A DNA stretch of 64,000 nucleotides from Terriglobales bacterium (GCA_025462725.1 JAOAPE010000011.1:388114-452113); one strand, 5' to 3'. Positions 50,790 to 60,756 are shown, numbered from the stretch's first letter. The notes: generated by a model from the letters alone, not told the origin. Numbers and translations: made by a program.

Positions 50790-52436
50790 CTATTCCTTTG
50801 CGGATTGAGCAACAATGTTGGCGGTGATGTCTGAACCGGGGAGGACTTGAATGCTTTCGCCACGTGCGAAGAAGCGGCGCATGACGTCAACATTCGACCA
50901 CTCCAGATCGCCGGCATCCTCGATGGCGACCAGCATATATTTGCCTGGCATGACCACTTTCAACATGTAAGCGCCGTCAGTATCGGTCTGGTCGCGACGA
51001 AATATGTTGTGGTTGTGTTCGGGATCTTCGGGGATAGCAACTACCAGAGCGCCGCAGATCGGCTTGCCATCGCGGGAGCGAACGGTGCCTTCTATGACAA
51101 CTGCGACATCGGCCATGGTGACTGTCAGTGACACCGGCGATGTTCCCACTTCAATGGTTCGACCTATTACTTTGGCACCCGATGCCTGGAAACTTTTAAT
51201 AACCGCCTGCTTGCTGATGGCGGAATAAAAATATTGGCCAGGGAACAGTTTGAACGGAGCCAATTCTCCATTCGGGGTGGAATGCGCTTGCGCCAAAATG
51301 TGACCATCACCCTTGTCGAAGTTGATCATCGTTTCGCGCAACGGTTCGTCAATGCCTTCCAGGACGATCTTGCCTGTGACGGGAGTTCCTTCTGTCGTCT
51401 TCCGAAACTCAACGCGGTTAGCGCTGGAGACATCGATCTCCTGTTGCATTTCGTCAGAGGGGGTCTCGGTGGCGGGACGAATGTGCCGCAAGATGTAGTG
51501 ACCTGGAGGAACACCGGTGAAGTCCGTGGTCTTGTCATTTCGCATAATCCGCAATGCCGGATCCATGTTCATTTCAACACTGAAGACCGTGGTCGCGAGG
51601 CTTTGCTCGACGCGCGATGATCCTTCTGGAGCAGGCTTTGCAGTTGCGAAATGAGAGGCAGGAACACTGTTGAGCTTGATATCAGCGACGAAGCGCTCCC
51701 CGGGATGCAGCCTCACGGGCATGGCATTAGCGACATCCACGGTGCCGGGATAGTAGGTGAGGGGGAAAGCGACATCCAGATCGGCATCTCCATCTTCGAG
51801 CTTCCGAGCCGATGAGTCGTCATTCAAGGAATTATGGTAAGGCGCAAATTGGGTGTACCAAGGGCGACCTACGACGACCAAGAAGTATTCTCCGGGAGGT
51901 TGGCGATAGAAGTGGTAGACGCCTTCATCGTTGGCGGCGGTGCGACCACGAGGGTAAGCGATTGTCTTTCCCTGAAGTGGGGCGCGCCGAAAGATCGAGA
52001 CTTGAGCGTTGGCTACAGGGTCGCCGAACTCGTCCTCGACCCTGCCGGTGATGGATGCGGAGGGCTGCACGCGGAAAATAATATTCTGCGAATCCTTGCC
52101 CGGTCCGACTACGACTGCAGAGGTAAGCCCCTCATTCTCATTCAATGGTTGAACGCGGAATCCGTTCCGGCGAGCGATCATCGTGTATTTCCCTTCGGCA
52201 ACTCCGCTGAAGAGGAAACGTCCGTCCTCGGCTGTTATCACCGTCATGGGTTTTGACATGGTCCTGGGATCTCCAAAAGGATCAGGTTTGATCAACACCT
52301 GACATCTCGCCACAGGCGAACCGTCGATGGCATTCACCACCATTCCGGCGACCTGAAAGTCAGAGGCGAGAGCGGCAGTGGATATCCCAAGCAAAAAGAT
52401 CGTGATCAGGAAAACACGTCTTGGCGAGCAGCTCAC
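50790..52436 (-). CDS. Secreted carboxypeptidase-regulatory-like protein (548 aa)
   Basis: A signal peptide (residues 1-25) is followed by several carboxypeptidase-regulatory-like (Ig-type) beta-sandwich repeats, with recurring patterns such as VNAIDGSPVARCQVLI, DGRFLFSGVAEGKY and PGRYMLVAI-like ends. It is a large extracytoplasmic protein. The start is GTG at 52436, which overlaps the stop of the upstream gene (GTGA), so the two form an operon. Such proteins are common in acidobacteria; the partner receptors are TonB types or surface anchors. Function unknown. Confidence 0.75.
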   Translation of the reverse strand: MSCSPRRVFLITIFLLGISTAALASDFQVAGMVVNAIDGSPVARCQVLIKPDPFGDPRTMSKPMTVITAEDGRFLFSGVAEGKYTMIARRNGFRVQPLNENEGLTSAVVVGPGKDSQNIIFRVQPSASITGRVEDEFGDPVANAQVSIFRRAPLQGKTIAYPRGRTAANDEGVYHFYRQPPGEYFLVVVGRPWYTQFAPYHNSLNDDSSARKLEDGDADLDVAFPLTYYPGTVDVANAMPVRLHPGERFVADIKLNSVPASHFATAKPAPEGSSRVEQSLATTVFSVEMNMDPALRIMRNDKTTDFTGVPPGHYILRHIRPATETPSDEMQQEIDVSSANRVEFRKTTEGTPVTGKIVLEGIDEPLRETMINFDKGDGHILAQAHSTPNGELAPFKLFPGQYFYSAISKQAVIKSFQASGAKVIGRTIEVGTSPVSLTVTMADVAVVIEGTVRSRDGKPICGALVVAIPEDPEHNHNIFRRDQTDTDGAYMLKVVMPGKYMLVAIEDAGDLEWSNVDVMRRFFARGESIQVLPGSDITANIVAQSAKE

Positions 52437-53785
52437 TTTGTCCTCCGAACCAACCTGATCTGAATGCTCTGTGACCCACCGGGACCTACCACGAGCGGCT
52501 CTGATATGAGGTTAACGCCGCCGTAGGTGACGGACTCGGCATACCATTGCGGAGTCACGTTCACCTGCACACGATAACGCCCAAATTCAATGTTGTTGAT
52601 GGAATGGTTCCAATTTCCCGGCTCACCTGTCACTTGGGATGAGGTATCAGGGTGCGCGGGGTCGAGAGAAATCAAGTTGAGCGAAGGAGGCGCGTCACGC
52701 TCTTCATTTGGAGCTGGGGAGGATTCGCGCTGGACAATGACCGGAATCTCGACCTGCTCCATCGCAATGCGTAAGCCGCGAAGATCACTGGAGACATCGA
52801 CTTCAGATTGCCCGTAGAAATGGTTTCCCTGCTGGTCAGTTGAATGGGCCTTGATGAGAGCTGGCCCTGCGGAGAGCCTCGCGCGGAAGCCTTCCAGACC
52901 TTCACGCCTCTGCACGATGGAGATCTCCTGTCCGGAAGTGTTTACAAACTGGAGGAATGAGTTACGCGGTGACCCTCCGACGAGACTGCCGGAAACGGCG
53001 AAGGTGCGGCCGCTAGGGAGCGCAAAATTTGCACGCGCGTGTTGAGCGGTGCTTATGTGAATAACCGTACCGGCTTCCGCCTTTTGGACTCCGGGAAAAA
53101 ATGACTGGGGATAGACGAATGGGGTAAGGCTTCCCGGCGCATAAGGGTCAGACAAATCTTTCCATGAAGGACCGGCTGCGAGCAGGTAATCGCCACCGGG
53201 CAATCCGGTGAATTGGAATTCGCCGGCATCGTCCGTCTGCGTGGTGGGGCGATACAAGTGTTTTTTCTGAACGCCGTTTTGATCTAAAAAAAAGTACAAG
53301 TTCACGGGAACACCATCGAGCGGCTCGCCCGCTTTGTCAGTGATCTTGCCGCGAATCTCTGCCTCGGGAATAAGCTTCACGATGACCGGAGAAATCTGTG
53401 GACCAACGTTGATCTGGGCAATCTTACCGCCGGTGTCTCCCTTACCTTCCTGAAGGAATCCGGGCTTGATGACGTTAATGGTGGTCTGCATCTGCGGCAG
53501 ATTCGGAAATTGAAAATGACCGCCGGAATCAGAAAATACATTTCGCGGTGTCTGGCCGAAGACCTGAACCAGCGCATGTCCAACAGGCTGGTTCGTCACG
53601 GAGTTCAGGACGGTGCCCTGCAAGGTGTATATGGGGCTGTCTGATACCCGAGCGAAGCTGGGGGAATTTCCCGGAATGCGATCAAAAGTTTGCGGCCAAA
53701 CAAGGATTGCGGCTAAGAGGAAAACAGCGAAGAACAGGAGCCGCAAGGACAAGCGAACATAAGTGAAAGCGCGGGGGATTGCCAT
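52433..53785 (-). CDS. Secreted carboxypeptidase-regulatory-like protein (450 aa)
   Basis: Signal or anchor segment at residues 12-30 (RLLFFAVFLLAAILVWP), then several beta-sandwich repeats (LNSVTNQPVGHALVQVFG, GGHFQFPNLPQM, GEFQFTGLPGGDYLLA), again of the carboxypeptidase-regulatory-like type. It is the first gene of the pair and overlaps the second by four bases. The two are similar in layout but not recent copies. Extracytoplasmic; function unknown. Confidence 0.75.
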   Translation of the reverse strand: MAIPRAFTYVRLSLRLLFFAVFLLAAILVWPQTFDRIPGNSPSFARVSDSPIYTLQGTVLNSVTNQPVGHALVQVFGQTPRNVFSDSGGHFQFPNLPQMQTTINVIKPGFLQEGKGDTGGKIAQINVGPQISPVIVKLIPEAEIRGKITDKAGEPLDGVPVNLYFFLDQNGVQKKHLYRPTTQTDDAGEFQFTGLPGGDYLLAAGPSWKDLSDPYAPGSLTPFVYPQSFFPGVQKAEAGTVIHISTAQHARANFALPSGRTFAVSGSLVGGSPRNSFLQFVNTSGQEISIVQRREGLEGFRARLSAGPALIKAHSTDQQGNHFYGQSEVDVSSDLRGLRIAMEQVEIPVIVQRESSPAPNEERDAPPSLNLISLDPAHPDTSSQVTGEPGNWNHSINNIEFGRYRVQVNVTPQWYAESVTYGGVNLISEPLVVGPGGSQSIQIRLVRRTK

Positions 53786-53993
53786 TAACGGTCTCCGTTC
53801 TTGGCGAGATCAACGGCCCCCACGACCGCGATTCGCGAAGGTCGCAACTTTAGGGATTTGCCAGGAATAAGTCAAATGCGAACAACAGCATCCAGCACTT
53901 AGCATTCAGTCGTCACTAGAGCTTCGCCCAAATGTAAAAATTTGTTGCAGTGTAGCGCGCAGATTAAGAGCGTAGATGCCCGAGGCGTAAAAC

Positions 53994-55814
53994 TCACTGC
54001 AACGCTTCTATAGGAGTAGAGATAGTGCCAACACGTTCACCGAGGTCGTCGCGAACGAGGAAACGGACCTTGGTGGTGCGCGGAGGAATCATGAGTTCAT
54101 TGGCGTAGGCGAATCCCTTTTCGCGCATGCGTGCGAGATTTGCTTCTGTAGGATGGATATCCACCACTTGAGATACGTCGGCGAGGATTTTGCCGTGATC
54201 ATCGAGTGCAATCGCAACGATGGCGAGTTTGATGTGGTTATTGTCACCAGCGTCGACGGTTATGGCGTCGGCTGTGATGCCGAGCAGGAAGGAGCGCTTG
54301 TTCCGCTGTTGCAATGTGGCATCCGGAACTGCCAGTGCGGGAGTTGAAGCAGCTTTCGCGGTCGCTATAGGAGCAACTTTGGCGACAGGAGCAGCAGAAG
54401 CTGGATTCCAGCGAACACTGATGGGCAAAGCGCGATATTCAACCGGAGTAGAAAAAGCTTGAGCGATGTCCTGCTTGCGCCGATCGGGAGAATCGCTGGT
54501 GGTCACCGCAGAATAGAATCCGCTGCGCGCGCGCACTTGGAGTCCCTGGCCGCGAACTTTGACGCTGAGCTTGCGCCAGCGGATCTTGTCACTGGGTTGC
54601 ACATAATATGTCAACAAGTAATAGCGTGAGGAGTAGTCGATGGCTTTTCCAAAGCAGTTATCGGGCTGCCTACGCATAAGACAGTAATCGCCGCCGGTCT
54701 TCTGTGAGATGTCCATGAGGTTCTGAACAGGTTGAACAGAGCTGGTAAATGGCATGAGCGTTGCGGTGCCGCCTTGACTTTGGGCGGTGACAAAACCGGG
54801 ATTATCCGTTTCAGTGGCTGCGTCGATGGAGTACACGGAGATATTGGCAGCGCTGAACATCTTTAGAGTGCGCGCGTAATCTTCCAAGATGATTCCCGTT
54901 CTCCAGTCCATGGAAGAAGGCAAAGTAAATCCGCTAAAGACCCAGACCAAAGATTTAGATCCACGGACAGCGGACAGAGCGCGTGAGAGTTGCTGCAACT
55001 GATAAAAAGTCCCTTGCAGGTAGTCGTTACTCTTCATGTTTTCGTAGCTCTTGAAGCCTCCACCGGCGCCTCGCTCCTCACCTCCCATGAATTCCTGTTC
55101 GAGAGCTTTGAATTCCAAGTCAGAGTCTGGCGTGGCAGCGACGCTATTTACCTCTGCTTCAGTGGCACTAGAGTCTATTTTTTGATCTACACCCGCAGCG
55201 GCGGCCTTTCGCTCGCCGTCGAAGGTGGAGTCATGCTCTACGTTGGCCGTCATCTTCTTAACAATCTTGATGAGGACCTGAGGGTCGGAGGTGAAATCGT
55301 GGAGGACGCGCAACCCGGAAGGGTGAAGCACGGCAAGCATTGTAGGCCGATCAGCGCGGTATTCATTCTGGAGATAAGCGAGCAGCCTTTTCCTGGCGTT
55401 AGCCTGTGCGCTCACCGGAGTGTTGATGAGATCGAGCAGAATGACGACTACAGAAATGGGCTCTTCGACTAATACCTCATTTGTGTAGACGCCGGGCGGC
55501 GGCGTAGCAAGTTTTACCTTGGGCTTGGATTCGACGATCTCCTCGAAAGAGGCGATCTTTTTTGCGTGTCCATCTTCCTGAAGTTCAAAATCGTCCTTGC
55601 TGAGGCCGGAGACGTGTTGACCATTTCTAAGGACGATCACCGGCACGGTGACAAGTTCCGTGCGTGCCTTGAAGGTGGTAATGGAAGCAGATTTGGACGA
55701 TTGTTTCTCGAAAGCATCTCCGGGATGAACTTGAGGTGTAGCCGGTAGCTGCGCCACAGCGAGGATGGATAAAAGCGAAATGGCCGCAGCAAAAGCAAAG
55801 CGTTGAAGATTCAT
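53994..55814 (-). CDS. VWFA-related acidobacterial domain protein (606 aa)
   Basis: A signal peptide (residues 1-22) leads into the VWFA-related domain known from acidobacteria (TIGR03436): VTVPVIVLRNGQHVSGLSKDDFEL, then VVVILLDLINTP at the metal-ion-dependent adhesion-like site, and SLVWVFSGF. A proline/alanine-rich segment (470-500) and a beta-rich end (ANELMIPPRTTKVRFLVRDDLGE) follow. Secreted, probably adhesive or sensing. The next gene on this strand has the same layout. Confidence 0.85.
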   Translation of the reverse strand: MNLQRFAFAAAISLLSILAVAQLPATPQVHPGDAFEKQSSKSASITTFKARTELVTVPVIVLRNGQHVSGLSKDDFELQEDGHAKKIASFEEIVESKPKVKLATPPPGVYTNEVLVEEPISVVVILLDLINTPVSAQANARKRLLAYLQNEYRADRPTMLAVLHPSGLRVLHDFTSDPQVLIKIVKKMTANVEHDSTFDGERKAAAAGVDQKIDSSATEAEVNSVAATPDSDLEFKALEQEFMGGEERGAGGGFKSYENMKSNDYLQGTFYQLQQLSRALSAVRGSKSLVWVFSGFTLPSSMDWRTGIILEDYARTLKMFSAANISVYSIDAATETDNPGFVTAQSQGGTATLMPFTSSVQPVQNLMDISQKTGGDYCLMRRQPDNCFGKAIDYSSRYYLLTYYVQPSDKIRWRKLSVKVRGQGLQVRARSGFYSAVTTSDSPDRRKQDIAQAFSTPVEYRALPISVRWNPASAAPVAKVAPIATAKAASTPALAVPDATLQQRNKRSFLLGITADAITVDAGDNNHIKLAIVAIALDDHGKILADVSQVVDIHPTEANLARMREKGFAYANELMIPPRTTKVRFLVRDDLGERVGTISTPIEALQ

Positions 55815-55929
55815 CCTGCATACCTCATGAACTGAACCACAAAGTTCTGCATTGAGAGTACATGCGCAGAACGTAACCCAAACGAGGCTTGGGAAAATTT
55901 ACGGAAACGGAACAGGACAGCAGCGACAG

Positions 55930-57627
55930 CTAAGGCTCGATCTTGAGAGCGGTGACGATGCTGCCGACGTGCGCGCTGATGTTGTCACGCAGGACGAACC
56001 AGACTCCATAATTGCCGGGAGGAAGATCGAACTTGTTCTTGTAGCGAATTCCCTGTGCGCGAATAGTAGCTACGCCCTGCTCGGGGAGATTGCGTTCGAT
56101 CTTCTGGGAGATCTTTGCCACCTCTTTGCCGCCGCGTTCGCGGACGACGGCGACGACGTCCATGTTCATCTTGTTCTTGTCAGTCTCATCGATGGTGATT
56201 GCCGAAGGAGGCAGCATGAGTTCGAACTCGACGGTTTTCTTCGCGCCGTTGGAGTTGATCTGTTTGAACGTCCCCTGGAAGGGAACAGCCGTGTAACTCA
56301 TGGGTGAGGACAATGCGAGCGAGTAGTCAGTGTTCAGAGACGCGGCTTTCGCAGCGGCCGAATCTTTGATGCCGGTATAGAGATAGCCGGGACGGAAGCG
56401 AATCTTTCCGCCACCTTGCGAGAGCTTCACGTTTATCTTGTGCCATCCCGGCGTGGTGCTCTTTTTGTCCACGTAGAAGCTGACGATGTAGTAGTCGTGG
56501 GATTCCTCGATGGCCTCGCGGATACAGTTGTGCATGTCAGTGCGTCCGTAGCAAGGTTTGCCGCCAGTCTGCATGGCCATTTCATCAAAGGTGTTAGTGA
56601 CGGCGCGGCTTGCATCGCGTATGGATTCTTTATCTGCGTAGCGCGCGGATTCTTTCACGGAAGTATCCATGAATTGGAAAGCAGTGTTCACCATGCCGCG
56701 GGCGTCAATGGGATAGACGGCAACGTTAGCTGCATTCAGAACTTCCCATGTGCGCAGGCCCTGGTCCAGGGAACTGTTCGAAGGGCCGGTGAATACGCGA
56801 TTGAGTCCACCTTCAGTCTTGAACATGCCGTCGGCGAATTGGAATCCGGAACTGGCCCAGATCAAGGTCTTGCGGCCGGGAAGTCCTGCGAGCGCTTGGG
56901 CGATCTGTTGCATGACAAGCAGAGTGTCAATGCGAGTGGAGCGATTTTGAAAATCAAAAGTGCGCTCCTGCTGGTCCATCATGCCGCCCCATTGGGGGAG
57001 AAAGTCATGCTGACCCTCTGGCAGATCCGGATCTGAGGCGGTGGTGGGAGCGGCCTCTTTCAAGTGGTTCGAGCGGTTCTCTTCCTTGACAGGGCTAGTG
57101 TTCTTTAAGCGGGCCACGGTAGCTTTAAGGGCGCTAGGGTCGGTAGTGAGATCGTGGAGAACGTGAACGCCATTGCGGTCGAGGGCGACAAGTCCGAATT
57201 GTTCGCCGGTTTCAGCGGCTTCACTGAGGAATTTGATGACTTCCTGCTTAAGGTTGGCTTGGTCGAGGACGGGGGTGTTTACAGTGTCGATGGCAATGAT
57301 GGTGATTCGGGGAACGCTGTTATCAATCCCGTAATTAGTAAATTGATTGGGAGCGCCGGTGGTCTTGACGGTGCCCTGGGTGTGGACTTCTTGAAAGGCT
57401 GAGATTTTCTGCTGCTTGCCGTCCTGAAAAAGAGTGAAGTCTTCGGCTTTGAGTCCGGAGACATGAGCGTTGCCCTTGCGGACGATGACGGGAACTTCGA
57501 CGAGTTCGGCGCCGGACTTGATAGTGATGTCGTCAGCCTTGGCGGGCGCTTTGGAATCCTGCGCTGAAGCGGGAAAGATGGCAGTAAGCAAGAGAGTGCA
57601 AAGGAGTAGAGGACAATGGATCCGCAT
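55930..57627 (-). CDS. VWFA-related acidobacterial domain protein (565 aa)
   Basis: It has the same family layout as the gene downstream: signal peptide, VEVPVIVRKGNAHVSGLKAEDFTLFQDG, ITIIAIDTVNTPV, KTLIWASSGFQ, and a C-terminal beta-rich part (FVLRDNISAHVGSIVT). I chose ATG 57627 because it gives a signal peptide directly; the frame runs upstream to 57783 through a non-coding-like stretch. The 115-base spacer to the next gene allows a common transcript. Confidence 0.85.
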   Translation of the reverse strand: MRIHCPLLLCTLLLTAIFPASAQDSKAPAKADDITIKSGAELVEVPVIVRKGNAHVSGLKAEDFTLFQDGKQQKISAFQEVHTQGTVKTTGAPNQFTNYGIDNSVPRITIIAIDTVNTPVLDQANLKQEVIKFLSEAAETGEQFGLVALDRNGVHVLHDLTTDPSALKATVARLKNTSPVKEENRSNHLKEAAPTTASDPDLPEGQHDFLPQWGGMMDQQERTFDFQNRSTRIDTLLVMQQIAQALAGLPGRKTLIWASSGFQFADGMFKTEGGLNRVFTGPSNSSLDQGLRTWEVLNAANVAVYPIDARGMVNTAFQFMDTSVKESARYADKESIRDASRAVTNTFDEMAMQTGGKPCYGRTDMHNCIREAIEESHDYYIVSFYVDKKSTTPGWHKINVKLSQGGGKIRFRPGYLYTGIKDSAAAKAASLNTDYSLALSSPMSYTAVPFQGTFKQINSNGAKKTVEFELMLPPSAITIDETDKNKMNMDVVAVVRERGGKEVAKISQKIERNLPEQGVATIRAQGIRYKNKFDLPPGNYGVWFVLRDNISAHVGSIVTALKIEP

Positions 57628-57764
57628 AATGGGGGCCTTTCCAGCCGCGAGCGAACACGTGGTTAGTCGAGGCGCTGAGTATAGGATGGTAGCCGGAGGG
57701 GCGTCAATGAGCGGTTCGCGTGCAGCGGGGCACTTTCGAAAATGTTCGCGTGTAGGATTCAAAT

Positions 57765-58070
57765 GTGGCCACTCGCAACACAAAGGTTAAGGACATTCGG
57801 CTTTTGAAGCGGGAAGTGCGCGCGATAACTCGTGCCATCTCCGATCCTAGGCGGTTCGACATACTGCGACACATAGCGGAAGCGGAGTCTTGCGCCGCTT
57901 GTTCTGACCTGCGCGCCTCGTTTCCGATAAGCGCGGCCACACTCTCACACCATTTAAAAGAATTGGAAGCGTCGGGGCTGATCACGATTGCGCGTCGCGG
58001 AAAATTCGTGGATACCACGTTCAACCGGGCGAAGTGGACGGCATACCTGGCAGAGTTGCACCAGCTCTGA
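57765..58070 (+). CDS. ArsR-family regulator (101 aa)
   Basis: A winged helix-turn-helix: AITRAISDPRRFDILRHIAEA, FPISAATLSHHLKELEASGLI and RRGKFVDTTFNRAKW are the ArsR signature. The metal-binding Cys motif (ELCVCDL) is replaced by SCAACSDL, which keeps two Cys; a metal or redox role is possible. The start is GTG at 57765. It precedes an SDR gene by 136 bases, a pairing in which the regulator controls the reductase. Confidence 0.8.
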   Translation: MATRNTKVKDIRLLKREVRAITRAISDPRRFDILRHIAEAESCAACSDLRASFPISAATLSHHLKELEASGLITIARRGKFVDTTFNRAKWTAYLAELHQL

Positions 58071-58206
58071 TCTCCGAGTAACGTACGAGGCTGCAAGGCG
58101 CGTGATTTTCTGAATCGCAACACGCTTGCCTACCATCAATTCGATGGTCATCAAACTGTTCGATGGACATCGAAGTATCGCCCAGGGCGAGAGAGGCAGG
58201 AAGAAT

Positions 58207-58959
58207 ATGGGTCAGCTTAAGGGAAAGGTCGCAGTGGTCACGGGAGCATCAAAGGGCATTGGAGCTAACATCGCTGAGCATCTAGGCGCGGAAGGAGCAT
58301 CGGTGGTGGTGAACTATGCCAGCAGCAAAGCCGGTGCGGACGCCGTGGTGAAGCGCATCACGGACAAAGGTGGCAAAGCGATTGCCGTTCAGGCGGATGT
58401 ATCGAAGCAGAAGGACATCGCGCGTTTGTTCGAAGAGACGAAGAAGGCATTTGGCAAGCTCGATGTGTTGGTCAACAACGCCGGCATATACGAGTTCTTG
58501 CCCCTGGAGAATGTGACAACCGAGCACTTTCACAAGCTCTTCGATCTCAATGTGTTGGGCTTACTTCTTACGACGCAGGAGGCGGTGAAGTTCATCGGCA
58601 ACGGTGGCGGGTCGATCATTAATATCGGATCGGTCGCCGGGTCGATGCCCGTTCGAACAGGGGCAGTTTACAGCGCGACGAAAGCGGCAGTGGACGCGGT
58701 GACGATCGCGCTGTCAAAGGAACTGGGCCCGAAGAAGATCCGGGTGAATTCGCTGAATCCTGGGATGGTGGAGACCGAGGGGGTGCGTTCCGCGGGGATC
58801 GCGGAAAGCGACTTCCGCAAGATGGTGGAATCGAATACTCCCCTGGGCCGGATCGCGCAGCCGGATGATATTTCCGGAGCGGCAGTTTTCTTTGCGTCGG
58901 ATGCGGCCGGCTGGGTCACCGGGCAGACACTGCTGGTGGCGGGTGGAATGACCTCTTAA
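58207..58959 (+). CDS. SDR-family oxidoreductase, FabG-like (250 aa)
   Basis: A classical short-chain dehydrogenase: NADP-binding TGASKGIG (residues 12-19), LVNNAG, Ser142, Tyr155 and Lys159 (YSATK). The length of 250 and the LNPGMVETEG segment fit 3-oxoacyl reductase/glucose dehydrogenase-type SDRs. ATG 58207 has AGGAAG at good spacing; the earlier frame start is rejected. The substrate is unknown. It follows an ArsR regulator and is ended by the terminator at 58980. Confidence 0.88.
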   Translation: MGQLKGKVAVVTGASKGIGANIAEHLGAEGASVVVNYASSKAGADAVVKRITDKGGKAIAVQADVSKQKDIARLFEETKKAFGKLDVLVNNAGIYEFLPLENVTTEHFHKLFDLNVLGLLLTTQEAVKFIGNGGGSIINIGSVAGSMPVRTGAVYSATKAAVDAVTIALSKELGPKKIRVNSLNPGMVETEGVRSAGIAESDFRKMVESNTPLGRIAQPDDISGAAVFFASDAAGWVTGQTLLVAGGMTS

Positions 58960-58979
58960 TTGACTCTGTTGGTAATGGA

Positions 58980-59004
58980 GGGGCGGCTTTGGCCGCCCCT
59001 TTTC
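58980..59004 (+). terminator. Intrinsic terminator after the SDR gene
   Basis: An eight-base perfect stem (GGGGCGGC / GCCGCCCC) with a four-base loop, then TTTTC, 20 bases after the stop. Confidence 0.85.
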
Positions 59005-59183
59005 TATTGAACCGAAGACTTTACAAGTCCTACGCACTCACTTATCGCGCAACAGCAGCATTCCTGCACAGTGGGTGTAGGGGTGGTACCACCTGCCCTG
59101 AGCAAGAGCAGAACACGTTTTCGCACAACATAGCGGCCATCCACTTCCATCTATGGACTTACGTTCTAGCTTGGAGGTAAATC

Positions 59184-59732
59184 ATGAGCAGGTATTTGGG
59201 AATCGCGCTAGGTCTTGTGCTTTGCGCGTTCACTGGCAATGCGGCAGACGATGTGGCACATGCCGTCGAGGGGACGGTCAAGAAGACCGATTCCGCAACG
59301 AAGACGGTGGTCGTAAAATCGGCCGACGGTACCGAGCACACTTTCCATGTCCTGGATCGGACGGCGGTGCACGGCGCGGAGGAGAGTGGGAAGGGAGCGG
59401 AGGAGACCTTTCACGGCTTGAAAGAAGGCAGCCATGTCGTGGTGCATTACAGCACCAAAGGCACTGAAGACACGGCTGAGGAGATTGATCACATCGGCAA
59501 AGGCGGCATGAAAGCCACCGAAGGAACCGTGAAGGGGATTGACCGAGGTGCGAAGACCCTCGCCGTAAAGACGGCCGATGGAACTGAAGAAACGTTTCGG
59601 CTGACTGAGCACGCCGCAAAGGATGCGGGCAAAGGTATGGGCGAAGGGGCCGAAAAGTCAGGGAAGGTGACCGTCTACTACACCGAGAAGGGAGGGCAGA
59701 AAGTCGCCCATTTCTTTAGGAAAGTATTCTAG
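59184..59732 (+). CDS. Exported protein with two similar repeats (182 aa)
   Basis: A signal peptide (MSRYLGIALGLVLCAFTGNA) and then two similar units of about 80 residues, each starting EGTVK and containing VK(S/T)ADGTE(H/E)TF. This is an internal duplication. Each unit has the look of a small beta-barrel. No family is recognised. The ribosome site GGAGG is strong. The next gene fragment is 27 bases downstream but unrelated. Confidence 0.65.
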   Translation: MSRYLGIALGLVLCAFTGNAADDVAHAVEGTVKKTDSATKTVVVKSADGTEHTFHVLDRTAVHGAEESGKGAEETFHGLKEGSHVVVHYSTKGTEDTAEEIDHIGKGGMKATEGTVKGIDRGAKTLAVKTADGTEETFRLTEHAAKDAGKGMGEGAEKSGKVTVYYTEKGGQKVAHFFRKVF

Positions 59733-59759
59733 GGTGCGTGAGTAAGCGAACAGCAGTTC

Positions 59760-59999
59760 ATGTTTTTGCGTGGGAACGTAGGAAAGACTGAAGGGCAGAG
59801 CTTTCCGGCGACTCTCGCCACCAATTTGACCCCAGTGCAACAGGCAAACCTGGCTAAAAATGGGTTCTCCTACCGCAAAGAGGTTCCTCTTGCTCCGGGA
59901 AAGTATGAGGCAAAAATCTTCCTTCGAGACAATATCTCCGGAAAAACCGGAACAGTATCTACTGTCGTCGAGATTCCAGTCGGCACTTTGGCAAAATAA
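59760..59999 (+). pseudogene. C-terminal fragment of a VWFA-related protein
   Basis: This 79-residue frame matches only the C-terminal end of the VWFA-related proteins at 53994-57627: NGFSYRKEVPLAPGKYEAKIFLRDNISGKTGTVST aligns with IRYKNKFDLPPGNYGVWFVLRDNISAHVGSIVT. No signal peptide or upstream domain is present, and no ribosome site. It is a truncated remnant of a third family copy. It is near the other two, so recombination or deletion between copies is likely. Confidence 0.65.
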
Positions 60000-60381
60000 G
60001 CCTACGCATTTGACGAATTCCTGCTCACTTGATACATTTATAAGGTTCCGCGAGTCAGGTTTACTCTGCTGTAAGAGTACGTTCTAGGTTCTTGATTTGA
60101 GTATCTAGATTTTCCTCGCAGAAGAAGCGCTATTCCGGAAGGAAGACGCGCTTAATTTGAGATCCGCGCTACCTCGCACTTGCGAGGGTATGTGGGTCAA
60201 GGGCAACGAAACGGAGCACTACCCTGAAAAGGGCATAGCGCCACCGTCGTGACCGAAAGCCGAACTAAACAGGTTGTTTTGAGTAAGCGGGCAATAGTGC
60301 GCGCTGGTTGTTATGAGCGCTTCCCTGAGGCCTGTGTGCCGCTTGAGGCGGTTGAAATCAGAAGTTTTGGAGTAAGAGACA
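60000..60381 (+). other. Leader and promoter region of the str operon
   Basis: The 382 bases upstream of rpsL must contain the promoter and regulatory leader of the ribosomal operon. A five-base GC hairpin (CTCGC acttg CGAG region, 60173-60189) is visible, but I cannot define the promoter with confidence. No protein gene fits here. A short open frame at 60249 is a chance frame. Confidence 0.4.
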
Positions 60382-60756
60382 GTGCCTACATTTCATCAGC
60401 TCGTGAAGCAGGGCCGGAAGAAGACGAAGTACAAGACGGCCAGCCCGGCGTTACAGGAAAGTCCGCAGCGTCGCGGTGTTTGCACCCGCGTGTACACGCA
60501 GACCCCGAAGAAGCCGAACTCGGCATTGCGCAAAGTCGCCCGTGTTCGCTTGACGAATGGCATTGAAGTAACGACGTACATCCCCGGTGTCGGCCACAAC
60601 CTGCAGGAGCACTCGATCGTGCTGATCCGCGGTGGCCGTGTGAAGGATTTGCCGGGTGTCCGCTACCACGTTGTGCGTGGCACGCTGGATACGACGGGTG
60701 TCGCGAACCGGAAGCAGTCGCGCTCGAAGTATGGGGCGAAGAGGCCGAAGGCCTAG
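60382..60756 (+). CDS. rpsL: 30S ribosomal protein S12 (124 aa)
   Basis: A full-length S12: [13 protein letters not shown] at the start, [19 protein letters not shown] and [13 protein letters not shown], the decoding-centre loop. It has a central role in tRNA selection and is the target of streptomycin-resistance mutations. It starts with GTG at 60382 behind GGAGTAAG. First gene of the str operon, followed by rpsG after 77 bases. Confidence 0.97.
   Translation: MPTFHQLVKQGRKKTKYKTASPALQESPQRRGVCTRVYTQTPKKPNSALRKVARVRLTNGIEVTTYIPGVGHNLQEHSIVLIRGGRVKDLPGVRYHVVRGTLDTTGVANRKQSRSKYGAKRPKA

Noticed and set aside
60249..60566. Open frame before and across rpsL
   Set aside because: It overlaps the start of rpsL and has no conserved features.
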